A stretch of 37,550 nt of DNA from Pseudomonas sp. RGM2987 (GTDB taxonomy: Bacteria > Pseudomonadota > Gammaproteobacteria > Pseudomonadales > Pseudomonadaceae). The translations under genes were made by a program, and so were the position numbers. The DNA is taken from positions 1 to 37,550 of the forward strand of contig NZ_JALJDX010000170.1 of NCBI RefSeq assembly GCF_022952855.1. Direction: 5' to 3'. Shown here one piece after another: positions 25,439 to 36,157 of the stretch. The first letter of the stretch is position 1, and the number at the start of each line of letters is the position of its first letter. The notes under the pieces are model-generated. The model did no database searches and was not told where the DNA came from. It saw nothing but the letters and a program-made list of their open reading frames with translations.

Positions 25439-26446
25439 TTACCAGGTCACCCCAAACCCCGCCGTATAGCGAGTCTTGCTCAGGTCGCTTTCTTCGGACC
25501 CCTCGATGACATCTTTCTCGGCCTTGAGATTGAGCGACGCCCAGTCGGTGACCTTGTAGCGCAGCCCCACCTCCGCGTCGTAGGCGTATTCAGCCACGCC
25601 CGACAGCGGCTTGCCGACTTCACCGTTGGTGAAGAACTCGACGCGCTTGCCCACCAGGTAGCGGTTGTAATCCCACTTCATGGCGACGGAATAGAAGTTG
25701 TCCTTGCCACCGTCCTTGTATTCGTAATCGGTGCGGTTGAGCAGAGAGCCCAGCGAGAACGCACCCAGTTCGTCGTCCCAGAACTGGTAGCCAGGGCCGG
25801 TACCGACCACGCGCTGGCGAGCCAGGTCCTCGACCTTGTCGCGCTTGTAATTCAGGCGCCCTTGCCAGAACCATTTGTCCGTCAGGAAACGGTCGAGGGA
25901 GTACTCCAGCCGCCAATTGTCGGTGGACACCACGTCGTCCTGGAATTCACGGTTGTATTCGCCCTCGGCGTTGTGCCGCCAGCGGCCATGACGCGCCGAG
26001 GTCTTGAAGTCGATGTCGTAGTCATCGGTATCGTTTTCCGCACGCTTGTAATCCAGCGCGGCATCGATATTGCCCTTCCAGACGAGATCCTCGACGACAG
26101 GCTTGGGCTTGAGGATTTGCTGGATGCTGGCAAGTTCGACGGTCTTGGGCGCCTCGCCATTGGCCAGGGTCACCTTGCCATCTTCAGCCGCCTGCAACGA
26201 CTTGGCTTTTTCACCGGTGTACGCATCCTGCTTGACCAACAACTGCTGGTCGCTTTCGAGGGTCTTGACCTGTTTCCAGTCAATGGGAATCGCGCCGGCG
26301 TAGTCAGTCTGGATCAGCAGTTTACCGCCATCGAAAACGGTGATCTTGCCGCTGAGTTTGTCGCCGTTCTTCAACCAGACGGTATCGGCAAGCAAGGGCA
26401 TGGAGACGCTGGTAACAGCTAGGCATAGCAGGGTTCTGGACAACAT
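25439..26446 (-). CDS. DUF481 outer-membrane beta-barrel protein
   Basis: This is a 335-aa protein with a signal peptide (MLSRTLLCLAVTSVSMPLLA, cut before DTVW). An N-terminal SH3-like segment (DTVWLKNGDKLSGKITVFDGGKL) is followed by a DUF481/YdiY domain from about residue 120. It consists of alternating amphipathic strands rich in aromatic residues and ends in TAGFGVTW, whose terminal aromatic is typical of outer-membrane barrels. The role of the family is unknown. No strong ribosome binding site is visible before the ATG. Monocistronic. Confidence 0.88.
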   Translation of the reverse strand: MLSRTLLCLAVTSVSMPLLADTVWLKNGDKLSGKITVFDGGKLLIQTDYAGAIPIDWKQVKTLESDQQLLVKQDAYTGEKAKSLQAAEDGKVTLANGEAPKTVELASIQQILKPKPVVEDLVWKGNIDAALDYKRAENDTDDYDIDFKTSARHGRWRHNAEGEYNREFQDDVVSTDNWRLEYSLDRFLTDKWFWQGRLNYKRDKVEDLARQRVVGTGPGYQFWDDELGAFSLGSLLNRTDYEYKDGGKDNFYSVAMKWDYNRYLVGKRVEFFTNGEVGKPLSGVAEYAYDAEVGLRYKVTDWASLNLKAEKDVIEGSEESDLSKTRYTAGFGVTW

Positions 26447-26556
26447 AAGCGTATAAAGAGCTCAAGTTTGCGTTAAAAAGGCGGCATTATCCCCCAGGAC
26501 GACACCTCAGGAACGACTGACCCGAGTATTCCTATTGAGTTCATTTCTCACTCGGT

Positions 26557-26595
26557 CCTGTAGGAATTAATCTACAAACGGACTATTCCTACAGG
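26557..26595 (+). promoter_or_regulatory. Leader hairpin upstream of the alkyltransferase-like gene
   Basis: Perfect 11-nt arms cctgtaggaat (26557-26567) and attcctacagg (26585-26595) enclose a 17-nt loop. The 3' arm overlaps the start of the likely AGGAA ribosome binding site (26593-26597) of the gene at 26607. It could mask translation, or be a protein-binding palindrome. Confidence 0.5.
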
Positions 26596-26606
26596 AACCC
26601 TGCACT

Positions 26607-26960
26607 GTGACTGACACCCCTGCGGATACCGAAAGCGCCGCGCACATCCGCCGCACCACCCTTTACCTGACCCTGGCCCAGGTGCCGGCGGGTAAAGTGG
26701 TCACTTACGGCCAGCTCGCCGAGATGGCCGGCCTCGGTCGTGCGGCGCGCTGGGTCGGGCGCACCCTGAGCCAATTGCCCAATGACACCAAGCTGCCGTG
26801 GCACCGGGTACTGGGTGCCGGCGGTCGGATCAGCCTGCCGGCGGGCAGCGTCTCAGGGGATGAGCAACGCGCACGCCTGCGTACGGAAGGAATCAGTGTC
26901 CTGAATAATCGTGTTGATATTCAGCGCCATGGCTGGCGCCCGGTAGAGCACAGCGGTTAG
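26607..26960 (+). CDS. Alkyltransferase-like (ATL) DNA-repair protein
   Basis: This is a 117-aa MGMT-fold protein. The MGMT active site PCHRV is PWHRV here (64-68), with Trp65 replacing the alkyl-accepting cysteine, the hallmark of ATL proteins. The DNA-binding helix-turn-helix with the Arg finger (YGQLAEMAGLGRAARWVGRTL) is conserved. ATL proteins bind O6-alkylguanine without repairing it and hand the lesion to nucleotide excision repair. The start is GTG 26607; the ribosome binding site is part of a hairpin. The AmpG-like gene begins 44 nt after the stop. Confidence 0.93.
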   Translation: MTDTPADTESAAHIRRTTLYLTLAQVPAGKVVTYGQLAEMAGLGRAARWVGRTLSQLPNDTKLPWHRVLGAGGRISLPAGSVSGDEQRARLRTEGISVLNNRVDIQRHGWRPVEHSG

Positions 26961-27004
26961 AGTGCGCGCTTTGTTTTCGTAATTTTTGAGGCAGACTCCA
27001 GCCC

Positions 27005-28564
27005 ATGCCCCGTAAAACCTGGCGCGCCGCCCTCGCCGCCTATGCCAGTCCCTCGACGCTCGTGCTGTTGCTGCTTGGCTTCGCCGCTGGCCTGCCCTAC
27101 ATGCTGGTGTTTTCCACGCTTTCGGTCTGGTTGCGTGAGGCCGGCGTGGCCCGCGAAACCATCGGTTACGCGAGCCTGATCGGCCTGGCATACGCCTTCA
27201 AATGGGTCTGGTCGCCGCTGCTCGACCAATGGCGCCTGCCGTTGCTCGGCAAACTGGGCCGGCGCCGTTCCTGGCTGGTGCTCTCCCAGTCCCTGGTGAT
27301 CCTGGGCCTGATCGGCATGGGCTTTTGCGATCCACAAAAACACTTGTCATGGTTGATCGCCATTGCGGTGCTCGTCGCCTTCGCCTCGGCCACCCAGGAC
27401 ATCGCCGTCGATGCCTATCGCCTGGAAATCGCCGACGACACCCGCCAGGCTGCCCTCGCCGCCAGTTACATGTCCGGTTACCGGGTCGCTGCGCTGCTGG
27501 CGACCGCCGGCGCCCTGTTTTTCGCCGAGGGTTTCGGCTCCACCGGTTTCAGCTACAAGCACTCGGCCTGGGCAGGCACGTACCTGCTGTTCGGTGTGCT
27601 GATGGTCCCGGCGCTGCTCACCTCGCTGTTCATGCGCGAACCGCCGGTGCCACTGCGCACACAATTGCAGGCCGGGCGCTACACGTTCGTCCACCAGTTG
27701 GCCTCGGTATTCGTGCTGATCGTGCTGCTGGTGTCAGTCCCGGCGATGTTCACCCAGCTCTATAACACCGACTTTGCCAGCGTGCTGTTCGAGGGCGTCA
27801 GCCTGCTCGACCTGCTGCTCGAGGACCGCGCCTTCCTGCGCGCAATCCTCTACATCATCCTGACCGCCCTGTGCCTGTCAGCCATGGGTCGCCGTGGCCT
27901 GGCGCCGGTACTGACGCCAATCAACGACTTCATCCTGCGCTATCGCTGGCAGGCGCTGCTGCTGCTGGGTCTGATCGCGACCTACCGGATGTCCGACACG
28001 GTCATGGGCGTCATGGCCAACGTGTTCTACATCGACCAGGGCTTCACCAAGGACCAGATCGCGAGTGTCAGCAAGATCTTCGGGCTGATCATGACCCTCG
28101 TCGGCGCCGGCATGGGCGGCCTGCTGATCGTGCGCTTCGGCATCCTGCCGATCCTGTTCATCGGCGGTGTCGCCTCGGCCGCCACCAACATCCTGTTCCT
28201 GATGTTGACCGACATGGGCGCCAACCTGAAGATGCTGATCCTGACCATTTCCCTGGACAACTTCAGCTCAGGCCTGGCGACTTCGGCGTTCGTTGCCTAC
28301 CTGTCGAGCCTGACCAACCTGAAGTTCTCCGCGACCCAGTACGCCCTGCTCAGCTCGATCATGCTGTTGCTGCCGCGCCTGATCGGCGGTTATTCAGGGG
28401 TGATGGTGGAGAAGTTCGGCTATCACAACTTCTTCCTGATCACGGCGCTGCTCGGCGTCCCGACCCTGCTGCTGATCGCCCTGCACTGGTTCCAGGAAAA
28501 CCGTCGCCAGGGTGACGCGCCCTCTGCCGAACCGGCGCCCACCCGTCCGGCGGAAGAATCGTAG
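27005..28564 (+). CDS. ampG: AmpG-family muropeptide MFS permease
   Basis: This 519-aa major facilitator has 12-14 membrane helices. Signatures are YASPSTLVLLLLGFAAGLPYM, SLIGLAYAFKWVWSPLLDQ, ASATQDIAVDAYRLE and YRMSDTVMGVMANVFYIDQGF, which define the AmpG/PAT family importing GlcNAc-anhydroMurNAc peptides for wall recycling and beta-lactamase signalling. Pseudomonads can carry two AmpG homologues and I cannot tell which one this is. GAGG precedes the ATG. The C-terminal tail is Pro/Glu-rich. Confidence 0.88.
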   Translation: MPRKTWRAALAAYASPSTLVLLLLGFAAGLPYMLVFSTLSVWLREAGVARETIGYASLIGLAYAFKWVWSPLLDQWRLPLLGKLGRRRSWLVLSQSLVILGLIGMGFCDPQKHLSWLIAIAVLVAFASATQDIAVDAYRLEIADDTRQAALAASYMSGYRVAALLATAGALFFAEGFGSTGFSYKHSAWAGTYLLFGVLMVPALLTSLFMREPPVPLRTQLQAGRYTFVHQLASVFVLIVLLVSVPAMFTQLYNTDFASVLFEGVSLLDLLLEDRAFLRAILYIILTALCLSAMGRRGLAPVLTPINDFILRYRWQALLLLGLIATYRMSDTVMGVMANVFYIDQGFTKDQIASVSKIFGLIMTLVGAGMGGLLIVRFGILPILFIGGVASAATNILFLMLTDMGANLKMLILTISLDNFSSGLATSAFVAYLSSLTNLKFSATQYALLSSIMLLLPRLIGGYSGVMVEKFGYHNFFLITALLGVPTLLLIALHWFQENRRQGDAPSAEPAPTRPAEES

Positions 28565-28622
28565 GAAATTTCAGCAAGCGCCGGTGAATCCGGCGTTTGG
28601 ATCGGGCGTCCGGCCACGCGCC

Positions 28623-28651
28623 TGTACGCCAGGGCATCTCGCCCGTACAAT
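28623..28651 (+). promoter_or_regulatory. Candidate sigma-70 promoter of proS
   Basis: A good -10 box TACAAT (28646-28651) lies 43 nt upstream of the proS ATG, with a poor -35 TGTACG at 17 nt spacing. It is the only convincing -10 in the 129-bp gap. Confidence 0.4.
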
Positions 28652-28693
28652 GCTCCGTCATTTCTCGTCATCAGCAACCGACAACGGCCAACC

Positions 28694-30409
<1,716 letters not shown>

Positions 30410-30426
30410 CACCAGATAGAGACGTC

Positions 30427-31380
30427 ATGTTCAAGCGAAACACCTTAGGCCTTAGTGGCGCCGCGCTGTGCGGCGCCCTGCTGGTCAGCGGCTGTGCCAA
30501 CCACATGTCACAACGCAGCGAGCACGAAGAGCGGGTCGAGCGCAAACTGCTCGACCACAGCCTGCAGATCGATGTGGGCGAACCCAAGGTGCTCGACCTG
30601 CCGCAGCGTCGGGTGCGGATCAATGAGCAAAAGACCTTCGAAGTCACGGAGTTCGAGGTCACTCGCCATTACGATCGCTACACACCGTACCAACCCTGGC
30701 GGGAAATCTACGAGATCCCCCTGGGCGCGGTGGCGGTGGTGGCCGGTGTCGGCGCGAACGTGGTCAATGTGTTTGCCCTCGGCAACCTGCCGGATTCGGT
30801 GACCCATGACTGGCTGAGCTATGGTTTCGCCGGGCTCAACCCGTTCATGAACGTCCCGTCCCATGGCCGTGCCCAGCAGAACCTGGCGGGCATCGACGAA
30901 GTCCAGCGCGACAAGCGCACCGAGCACTCGAGCTTGCCGTGGAGCGAGCGCCCGGTGGAGGTCAAGGCCGCGCGGCAGACATTCGAGTTGAGCACCGACC
31001 GCAACGGCGTGCTGCGCTTGAACCTGCTGGAAAGCCCGTTCGCCGAGCAGGACCTGCGCCAGTTCGGCAAATTGCAGATCAGCGTCACTGACGCCCAGGA
31101 CGAGGTCCACACCGACTCATCCCTGAGTCTGAGCAGCACCCTGCGCAGCAAGCTGGTGGAAGCCCACGCCTTGATCTACGACGACCTGGAAGACGACGAA
31201 GTGAGCCAGTGGGTCCACCGGGTCAAGCGCCTGTCGGAGCTGGGGCTTGAAGAAGAAGCCAGCGAACTGGAACAGAGCCTGATCGAACTGACACGCAACG
31301 ATCCGGAGTTGCAGACTGAATTCATGAAAGCCCTGACCAAGGATGGCGGGAGATTGGTGGCGGATCCGGGAGCAAACTAA
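30427..31380 (+). CDS. Lipoprotein co-transcribed with proS
   Basis: This 317-aa protein has a signal peptide ending in lipobox LVSGC (Cys23). One hydrophobic Gly/Val/Ala-rich stretch (PLGAVAVVAGVGANVVNVFALG, about 99-120) lies inside an otherwise soluble chain. The C-terminal 90 residues are charged and helical (SELGLEEEASELEQSLIELTRNDPEL), likely a coiled coil. I recognise no domain with a known role; conserved lipoproteins occur after proS in other pseudomonads as far as I recall. The 17-nt gap after proS suggests one transcript. The internal hydrophobic segment may insert in a membrane. Confidence 0.8.
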   Translation: MFKRNTLGLSGAALCGALLVSGCANHMSQRSEHEERVERKLLDHSLQIDVGEPKVLDLPQRRVRINEQKTFEVTEFEVTRHYDRYTPYQPWREIYEIPLGAVAVVAGVGANVVNVFALGNLPDSVTHDWLSYGFAGLNPFMNVPSHGRAQQNLAGIDEVQRDKRTEHSSLPWSERPVEVKAARQTFELSTDRNGVLRLNLLESPFAEQDLRQFGKLQISVTDAQDEVHTDSSLSLSSTLRSKLVEAHALIYDDLEDDEVSQWVHRVKRLSELGLEEEASELEQSLIELTRNDPELQTEFMKALTKDGGRLVADPGAN

Positions 31381-31384
31381 CCCC

Positions 31385-31516
31385 TGTGGCGAGGGAGCTT
31401 GCTCTCGCTGGGCTGCGTAGCGGCCCTCAAATCAACCACGTGGTGTTTCAGATAAGCTGGAGTCAACTGTCTTGGGGCTGCTACGCGGCCCAGCGGGAGC
31501 AAGCTCCCTCGCCACA
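31385..31516. repeat. Type-B REPIN
   Basis: Ends gtggcgagggagcttgctct and gggagcaagctccctcgccac are inverted copies; one base in the left arm (tctcgctgg) has changed. The middle has a second inverted pair ggctgcgtagcggcc / ggctgctacgcggcc. It separates the convergent lipoprotein and dinB genes. Confidence 0.88.
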
Positions 31517-31546
31517 AAAGCGCCTCTGCACTTCTTCTCTGCAACC

Positions 31547-32608
31547 TCACCGCTCAAACAACTCCAACTGCTCGAACCCACCGCGCAAATCCTCCAGTCG
31601 CACCCCGATCCCCAGCAGTCGCACCGGTTTGCCTCCACGGTTGAACGCCTGGGTCAACAGCAACTGGTAACTGCCCAGGTCCCGCCCTGCCCCGGCCTGT
31701 TCCAGCGTGGTCTGGGTGAAGTCGTGGAATTTCACTTTGACGAACGGCTTACCCGGTCGATAACTGCTATCGATCCGCGCCATGCGCCCACTGAGGGTTT
31801 GCATCAGTTCCGGCAGTTTATCCAGGCAGCTCGCCAGATCGGGCAGGTCGACGTCGTAGGTATTTTCCACGCTGATGGACTGCCGTCGGCTGTCGTTGTG
31901 CACCAGTCGCTCGTCGATCCCACGGGCCAGGCTCCAGAGTCGCTCACCGAAACTGCCGAATTCACGCACCAGGGCAAGCTTGTCCCACTGGCGCAATTGC
32001 AAGCAATCAACAATACCGAGCCTGTTCAGCTTGTCCGCGGTGACCTTGCCAACGCCATGGAGCTTGCTGACCGGCAACGCCGAGACAAAGTCCTCCACCT
32101 GATCAGGCGTAATCACGAACAGGCCATTGGGCTTTTTCCAGTCGCTGGCGATCTTGGCGAGGAATTTGTTCGGCGCGACGCCGGCGGACACGGTGATATG
32201 CAGTTGGTTGGACACCCGTCGGCGAATGTCCTGGGCGATGCGGGTGGCGCTGCCACCGAAATGGGCGCTGGCGGACACATCCAGGTAAGCCTCGTCCAGG
32301 GACAGAGGTTCGATCAGGTCAGTGTAATCGCGGAAAATCCCCTGGATTTCCTTCGACGCTTCCCGATAGGCCTCCATCCGTGGCTTGACGATGATCAGAT
32401 CGGGGCAAAGCTTCAACGCATGTCCAGATGACATGGCCGAACGCACCCCATAGGCCCGCGCCTCGTAGTTACAGGTGGCAATCACCCCACGCCGATCCGT
32501 CGAGCCGCCCACAGCCATGGGTTTGCCTGCCAACCGCGGGTCGTCGCGCATCTCGATGGCGGCATAGAAACAGTCACAGTCGACATGGATGATTTTACGT
32601 TGCGTCAT
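31547..32608 (-). CDS. dinB: DNA polymerase IV
   Basis: This is a 353-aa Y-family translesion polymerase. Catalytic acids are Asp10 (HVDCDCFYAAIE) and Asp105/Glu106 (LSLDEAYLD); Tyr15 takes the steric-gate position held by Phe in E. coli. The palm, thumb and little-finger domains are complete, and the tail EQLELFER contains a QLELF sliding-clamp motif. The start at ATG 32608 puts the N-terminus at MTQRKIIHVD; an upstream in-frame start would add 16 residues that do not fit the family. A LexA box lies 49 nt upstream, so the gene belongs to the SOS regulon. Confidence 0.96.
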   Translation of the reverse strand: MTQRKIIHVDCDCFYAAIEMRDDPRLAGKPMAVGGSTDRRGVIATCNYEARAYGVRSAMSSGHALKLCPDLIIVKPRMEAYREASKEIQGIFRDYTDLIEPLSLDEAYLDVSASAHFGGSATRIAQDIRRRVSNQLHITVSAGVAPNKFLAKIASDWKKPNGLFVITPDQVEDFVSALPVSKLHGVGKVTADKLNRLGIVDCLQLRQWDKLALVREFGSFGERLWSLARGIDERLVHNDSRRQSISVENTYDVDLPDLASCLDKLPELMQTLSGRMARIDSSYRPGKPFVKVKFHDFTQTTLEQAGAGRDLGSYQLLLTQAFNRGGKPVRLLGIGVRLEDLRGGFEQLELFER

Positions 32609-32656
32609 AGCGAGCGAAATGTGCGACGAATCGGGCGCCCAGTATCGCACCCGCAA

Positions 32657-32672
32657 CTGTATATAGCACCAG
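32657..32672. promoter_or_regulatory. LexA box of dinB
   Basis: CTG-N10-CAG with an AT-rich left half (ctgtatatagcaccag on the plus strand). Its position between the dinB start and the tRNA promoters fits repression of dinB. The right half is less perfect than the consensus. Confidence 0.72.
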
Positions 32673-32846
32673 TACTCTGAAAGATCCTTCGCTGAGCAAC
32701 GAAAGACCCTACATAAATTTGTTTCTTCAATCGCAGCGAACCGCGCAATAGAGCGCCAGCCCTTGCCCAGCCTGCGTTACAGCGCTGTCACATTCCTTAT
32801 CTACGGCTAAACGCTTGAAGTGAAACAGGTTTTTTTGAAGCCAGGG

Positions 32847-32874
32847 TTGACAGCCACTCAATCCTCTGTAGAAT
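32847..32874 (+). promoter_or_regulatory. Promoter of tRNA-fMet copy 1
   Basis: Perfect -35 TTGACA, 16-nt spacer and -10 TAGAAT, followed by a GC-rich discriminator (accgcc) as in stringently controlled stable RNA promoters. The predicted start is a few bases before the tRNA. Confidence 0.88.
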
Positions 32875-32887
32875 ACCGCCTCACAGA

Positions 32888-32964
<77 letters not shown>

Positions 32965-32971
32965 AACATCA

Positions 32972-33002
32972 AAAAAGGTCATTCGAAAGAATGGCCTTTT
33001 TT
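32972..33002 (+). terminator. Terminator of tRNA-fMet copy 1
   Basis: Stem aaaggtcattc / gaatggccttt (one wobble) with a GAAA tetraloop and a T6 tail, 7 nt after the CCA end. Confidence 0.9.
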
Positions 33003-33037
33003 GTGCCTGTAATCTTTACAGCCCGCGCACTACTCCC

Positions 33038-33127
33038 TGTGGGAGCGGGCTTGCCCGCGAAGGCGGACGGCCAGTCGCAATCATCGTTAATTGATACACC
33101 GCTTTCGCGAGCAAGCCCGCTCCCACA
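33038..33127. repeat. Type-A REPIN between the tRNA genes
   Basis: Inverted ends tgtgggagcgggcttgcccg and cgagcaagcccgctcccaca make a 90-bp element inserted between the two initiator tRNA units. The left arm has one changed base (gcccgcga for gctcgcga). Confidence 0.9.
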
Positions 33128-33244
33128 AGGGACGGCAGGCGACTTGGGAATGCCGCTTGTAGAACAATTTTCTTTTTTATTTCGCGCATTTACCTGCGTT
33201 GTACACGAATCGGCCGTTAATTTGACCCTACGCTCGTTTAACGG

Positions 33245-33272
33245 TTGACACTCAAGCGTTCGCCTGTAGAAT
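33245..33272 (+). promoter_or_regulatory. Promoter of tRNA-fMet copy 2
   Basis: TTGACA, 16 nt, TAGAAT and a gccgcc discriminator: the same boxes and spacing as copy 1, 398 bp downstream, but with a different spacer sequence. Confidence 0.88.
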
Positions 33273-33285
33273 GCCGCCACACAGA

Positions 33286-33362
<77 letters not shown>

Positions 33363-33371
33363 AATATCAAG

Positions 33372-33400
33372 AAAGGCTACTCGAAAGAGTGGCCTTTTTT
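33372..33400 (+). terminator. Terminator of tRNA-fMet copy 2
   Basis: Stem aaaggctactc / gagtggccttt with one G-T wobble, the same GAAA tetraloop as copy 1 and a T6 tail. Stem sequences differ between the copies with pairing preserved. Confidence 0.9.
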
Positions 33401-33514
33401 GTGTCTGGCGAAAAAAGGCTACATTACAAATTTTTTGTAATTATTTTCTGCCGCAGGGATTGGTAACTTGGCTGGATAGCCCCATCCTGTCGCGCATAGC
33501 TCAAGAGGTGATTG

Positions 33515-36157
33515 ATGCGCGCCCACTCGTCTGACCCGCAAGACCCCGTTACTGCGACACAACCGATCAAGGCCGAGCGACTGCGTTGGATGGATCGAAT
33601 CAGCCAGTACCGCCAGCCCATCGGCCTCGCCGTCACGCTGTTGTTGTTTGCGATTGCATTGATTGCCTGCCGCCACCTGCTGAGCGAACTCGACCTGTAC
33701 GCCCTGCACGACTCCATCCTGGACGTGCCGAGGCCTGCCCTGCTCGGTGCATTTGCCGCGACGGTGGCCGGCTTCATCATTCTGCTGGGCTATGAATGGT
33801 CCGCCACCCGCTATGCCGGGGTTACGCTGCCGCCGCAGACGATGATCCTGGGTGGGTTCAGCGCCTTTGCCATTGGCAACGCCATCGGCCTGTCGCTGCT
33901 GTCGGGTGGTTCGGTTCGCTATCGTCTGTATGCGCGTCATGGCCTGGGGGCCTCGGATGTCGCCCACATGACGCTGTTCGCCAGCCTGTCCCTGGGCTGC
34001 GCACTGCCGCCATTGGCGGCACTGGCAACCCTCAGTAACCTGCCGGCAGCGTCCGCCGCGTTGAATCTGTCCGCGACCCTGCTGGGATCGATCTCCCTGG
34101 CGGTGTTGTTGCTCACCAGCATCCTGGCCATCGGCATCTACCGTCGGCGCCTGCCCGAGCAACCCCATCGCGACAGCCTGCTGGTCAAGGCCGGGCGCCG
34201 CACGCTGCGCCTGCCGGGTCGCCGCCTGACGTTCCTGCAACTGGTTATCACCGCACTGGATGTGGCGGCGGCCGCCACCGTGTTGTACCTGTTGCTGCCT
34301 GAAGCACCGCCGTTCGGCGCGTTCCTGCTGGTGTACCTGTTGGCGCTGGCCGCCGGGGTGCTCAGTCATGTCCCGGGCGGGGTCGGGGTGTTCGAAGCGA
34401 TCCTGCTGGCCGCGTTTGCCGACAAACTGGGGGCCGCGCCGCTGGCCGCCGCCCTGCTGCTGTACCGCCTGATCTACGTGCTGCTGCCGATGCTGGTGGC
34501 CTGCGTGCTGCTGCTGATCAACGAGGCACAACGACTGTTCCAGACACGCCAGACGCTGCGGGCGGCATCGGGTTTCGCCGCGCCGATCCTGGCCGTGCTG
34601 GTGTTCCTGTCTGGCGTGGTGCTGTTGTTTTCCGGCGTGACGCCGGAAATCGATACGCGCCTGGAGCACATCGGTTTCCTGATCCCCCATCGGCTGGTCG
34701 ACGCCTCGCACTTCGGCGCCAGCCTGGTGGGCGTGCTCTGCCTGTTGCTCGCCCAGGGCCTGCGTCGGCGCCTGTCGGCCGCCTGGATGCTGACCACCGT
34801 CCTGCTGCTGGTGGGCGCCCTGCTTTCACTGCTTAAAGGCTTCGATTGGGAAGAAGCCACGCTGCTGACACTGACCGCCGCGCTGCTGGCGATATTCCGA
34901 CGCTCCTTCTACCGTCCGAGTCGCCTGACTGAACTGCCCTTTTCCCCGCTGTTTCTGATCGCCAGTCTCTGCGTGCTCGGCGCATCGATCTGGCTGCTGT
35001 TGTTTGCCTATCAGGACGTGCCCTACAGCCACCAACTGTGGTGGCAGTTCACCCTCGATGCCGACGCCCCGCGCGGCCTACGCTCGCTGCTGGGCGCTGC
35101 GGTGCTGCTGGTAGTGGTGTCGCTGACCTGGCTGCTGCGCACCGCGCGACCGGTGATTCATCAACCCACGGCCGAAGAACTGGAACGGGCCAGGACCATC
35201 CTCATGGCCTCGTCGCAACCCGACGGCGGCCTGGCCCTGACGGGCGACAAGGCGCTGCTGTTTCACCCCAACGACCAGGCGTTCCTGATGTACGCCCGCC
35301 GTGGCCGCAGCCTGGTGGCGCTGTATGACCCGATCGGCCCGACCCAGCAGCGCGCCGAGATGATCTGGCAGTTCCGCGACCTGTGTGACGTCTACCATGC
35401 CCGCCCGGTGTTCTATCAGGTGCGCGCCGAGAACCTGCCGTACTACATGGACATCGGCCTGACGGCGATCAAGTTGGGCGAAGAAGCACGGGTCGACCTC
35501 AAGCGGTTCGATCTGGAGGCCAAGGGCAAGGAGATGAAAGACCTGCGCTACACTTGGAACCGCGGCACCCGTGACGGTCTGTCGCTGGAGATCCACGAAC
35601 CGGGCCAAGCGCCGATGGATGAGCTCAAGGTCATTTCCGATGCCTGGCTGACTGGCAAGAACGTGCGCGAAAAAGGTTTCTCCCTCGGCCGTTTCAGCGA
35701 TGACTACCTCAAGCATTTCCGCATCGCGGTGATTCGCTTCGAGGGTCGCCCGGTGGCCTTCGCCAACCTGCTGGAGACCCACAGCCATGAGCTGGCCAGC
35801 CTGGACCTGATGCGTGCCCACCCCGACGCCCCGAAGCTGACCATGGAATTCATGATGGTCGGCCTGATCCAGCATTATAAAAATCATGACTACGCCCGCT
35901 TCAGCCTCGGCATGGTCCCGCTGTCGGGCCTGCAACCGCGTCGCGGTGCGCCGCTGACCCAACGCCTGGGTTCGATGGTGTTCCGCCGTGGCGAGCAGCT
36001 CTACAATTTCCAGGGACTGCGCCGCTTCAAGGACAAATTCCAGCCTGACTGGGAACCTCGTTACATGGCCGTGCCCGCCGGACTCGATCCGCTGGTGGCG
36101 CTGGCCGATACCGCCGCCCTGATTGCAGGCGGCCTGACTGGACTGGTGAAACGCTGA
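33515..36157 (+). CDS. mprF: MprF: aminoacyl-phosphatidylglycerol synthase/flippase
   Basis: This 880-aa bifunctional membrane protein has an N-terminal half with 12 or more hydrophobic segments, including the flippase-type AAGVLSHVPGGVGVFEA motif near residue 280. The soluble C-terminal DUF2156 domain (about 560-860, GNAT-like folds) transfers an amino acid from aminoacyl-tRNA to phosphatidylglycerol. The P. aeruginosa homologue makes alanyl-PG, lowering membrane charge and giving resistance to cationic peptides and acid; I assume the same substrate. The start is ATG 33515 with AGAGGTG five bases upstream; TTG 33512 is less likely. The stop overlaps the next gene's start. Confidence 0.95.
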   Translation: MRAHSSDPQDPVTATQPIKAERLRWMDRISQYRQPIGLAVTLLLFAIALIACRHLLSELDLYALHDSILDVPRPALLGAFAATVAGFIILLGYEWSATRYAGVTLPPQTMILGGFSAFAIGNAIGLSLLSGGSVRYRLYARHGLGASDVAHMTLFASLSLGCALPPLAALATLSNLPAASAALNLSATLLGSISLAVLLLTSILAIGIYRRRLPEQPHRDSLLVKAGRRTLRLPGRRLTFLQLVITALDVAAAATVLYLLLPEAPPFGAFLLVYLLALAAGVLSHVPGGVGVFEAILLAAFADKLGAAPLAAALLLYRLIYVLLPMLVACVLLLINEAQRLFQTRQTLRAASGFAAPILAVLVFLSGVVLLFSGVTPEIDTRLEHIGFLIPHRLVDASHFGASLVGVLCLLLAQGLRRRLSAAWMLTTVLLLVGALLSLLKGFDWEEATLLTLTAALLAIFRRSFYRPSRLTELPFSPLFLIASLCVLGASIWLLLFAYQDVPYSHQLWWQFTLDADAPRGLRSLLGAAVLLVVVSLTWLLRTARPVIHQPTAEELERARTILMASSQPDGGLALTGDKALLFHPNDQAFLMYARRGRSLVALYDPIGPTQQRAEMIWQFRDLCDVYHARPVFYQVRAENLPYYMDIGLTAIKLGEEARVDLKRFDLEAKGKEMKDLRYTWNRGTRDGLSLEIHEPGQAPMDELKVISDAWLTGKNVREKGFSLGRFSDDYLKHFRIAVIRFEGRPVAFANLLETHSHELASLDLMRAHPDAPKLTMEFMMVGLIQHYKNHDYARFSLGMVPLSGLQPRRGAPLTQRLGSMVFRRGEQLYNFQGLRRFKDKFQPDWEPRYMAVPAGLDPLVALADTAALIAGGLTGLVKR

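Noticed and set aside
25361..26422. 353-codon open frame antisense to DUF481
   Set aside because: It starts inside a REPIN and overlaps a clearly coding gene; no domain recognised.
33419..34711. 430-codon Gln/Gly/His-rich open frame antisense to mprF
   Set aside because: Low-complexity translation typical of antisense to a Leu-rich membrane protein.
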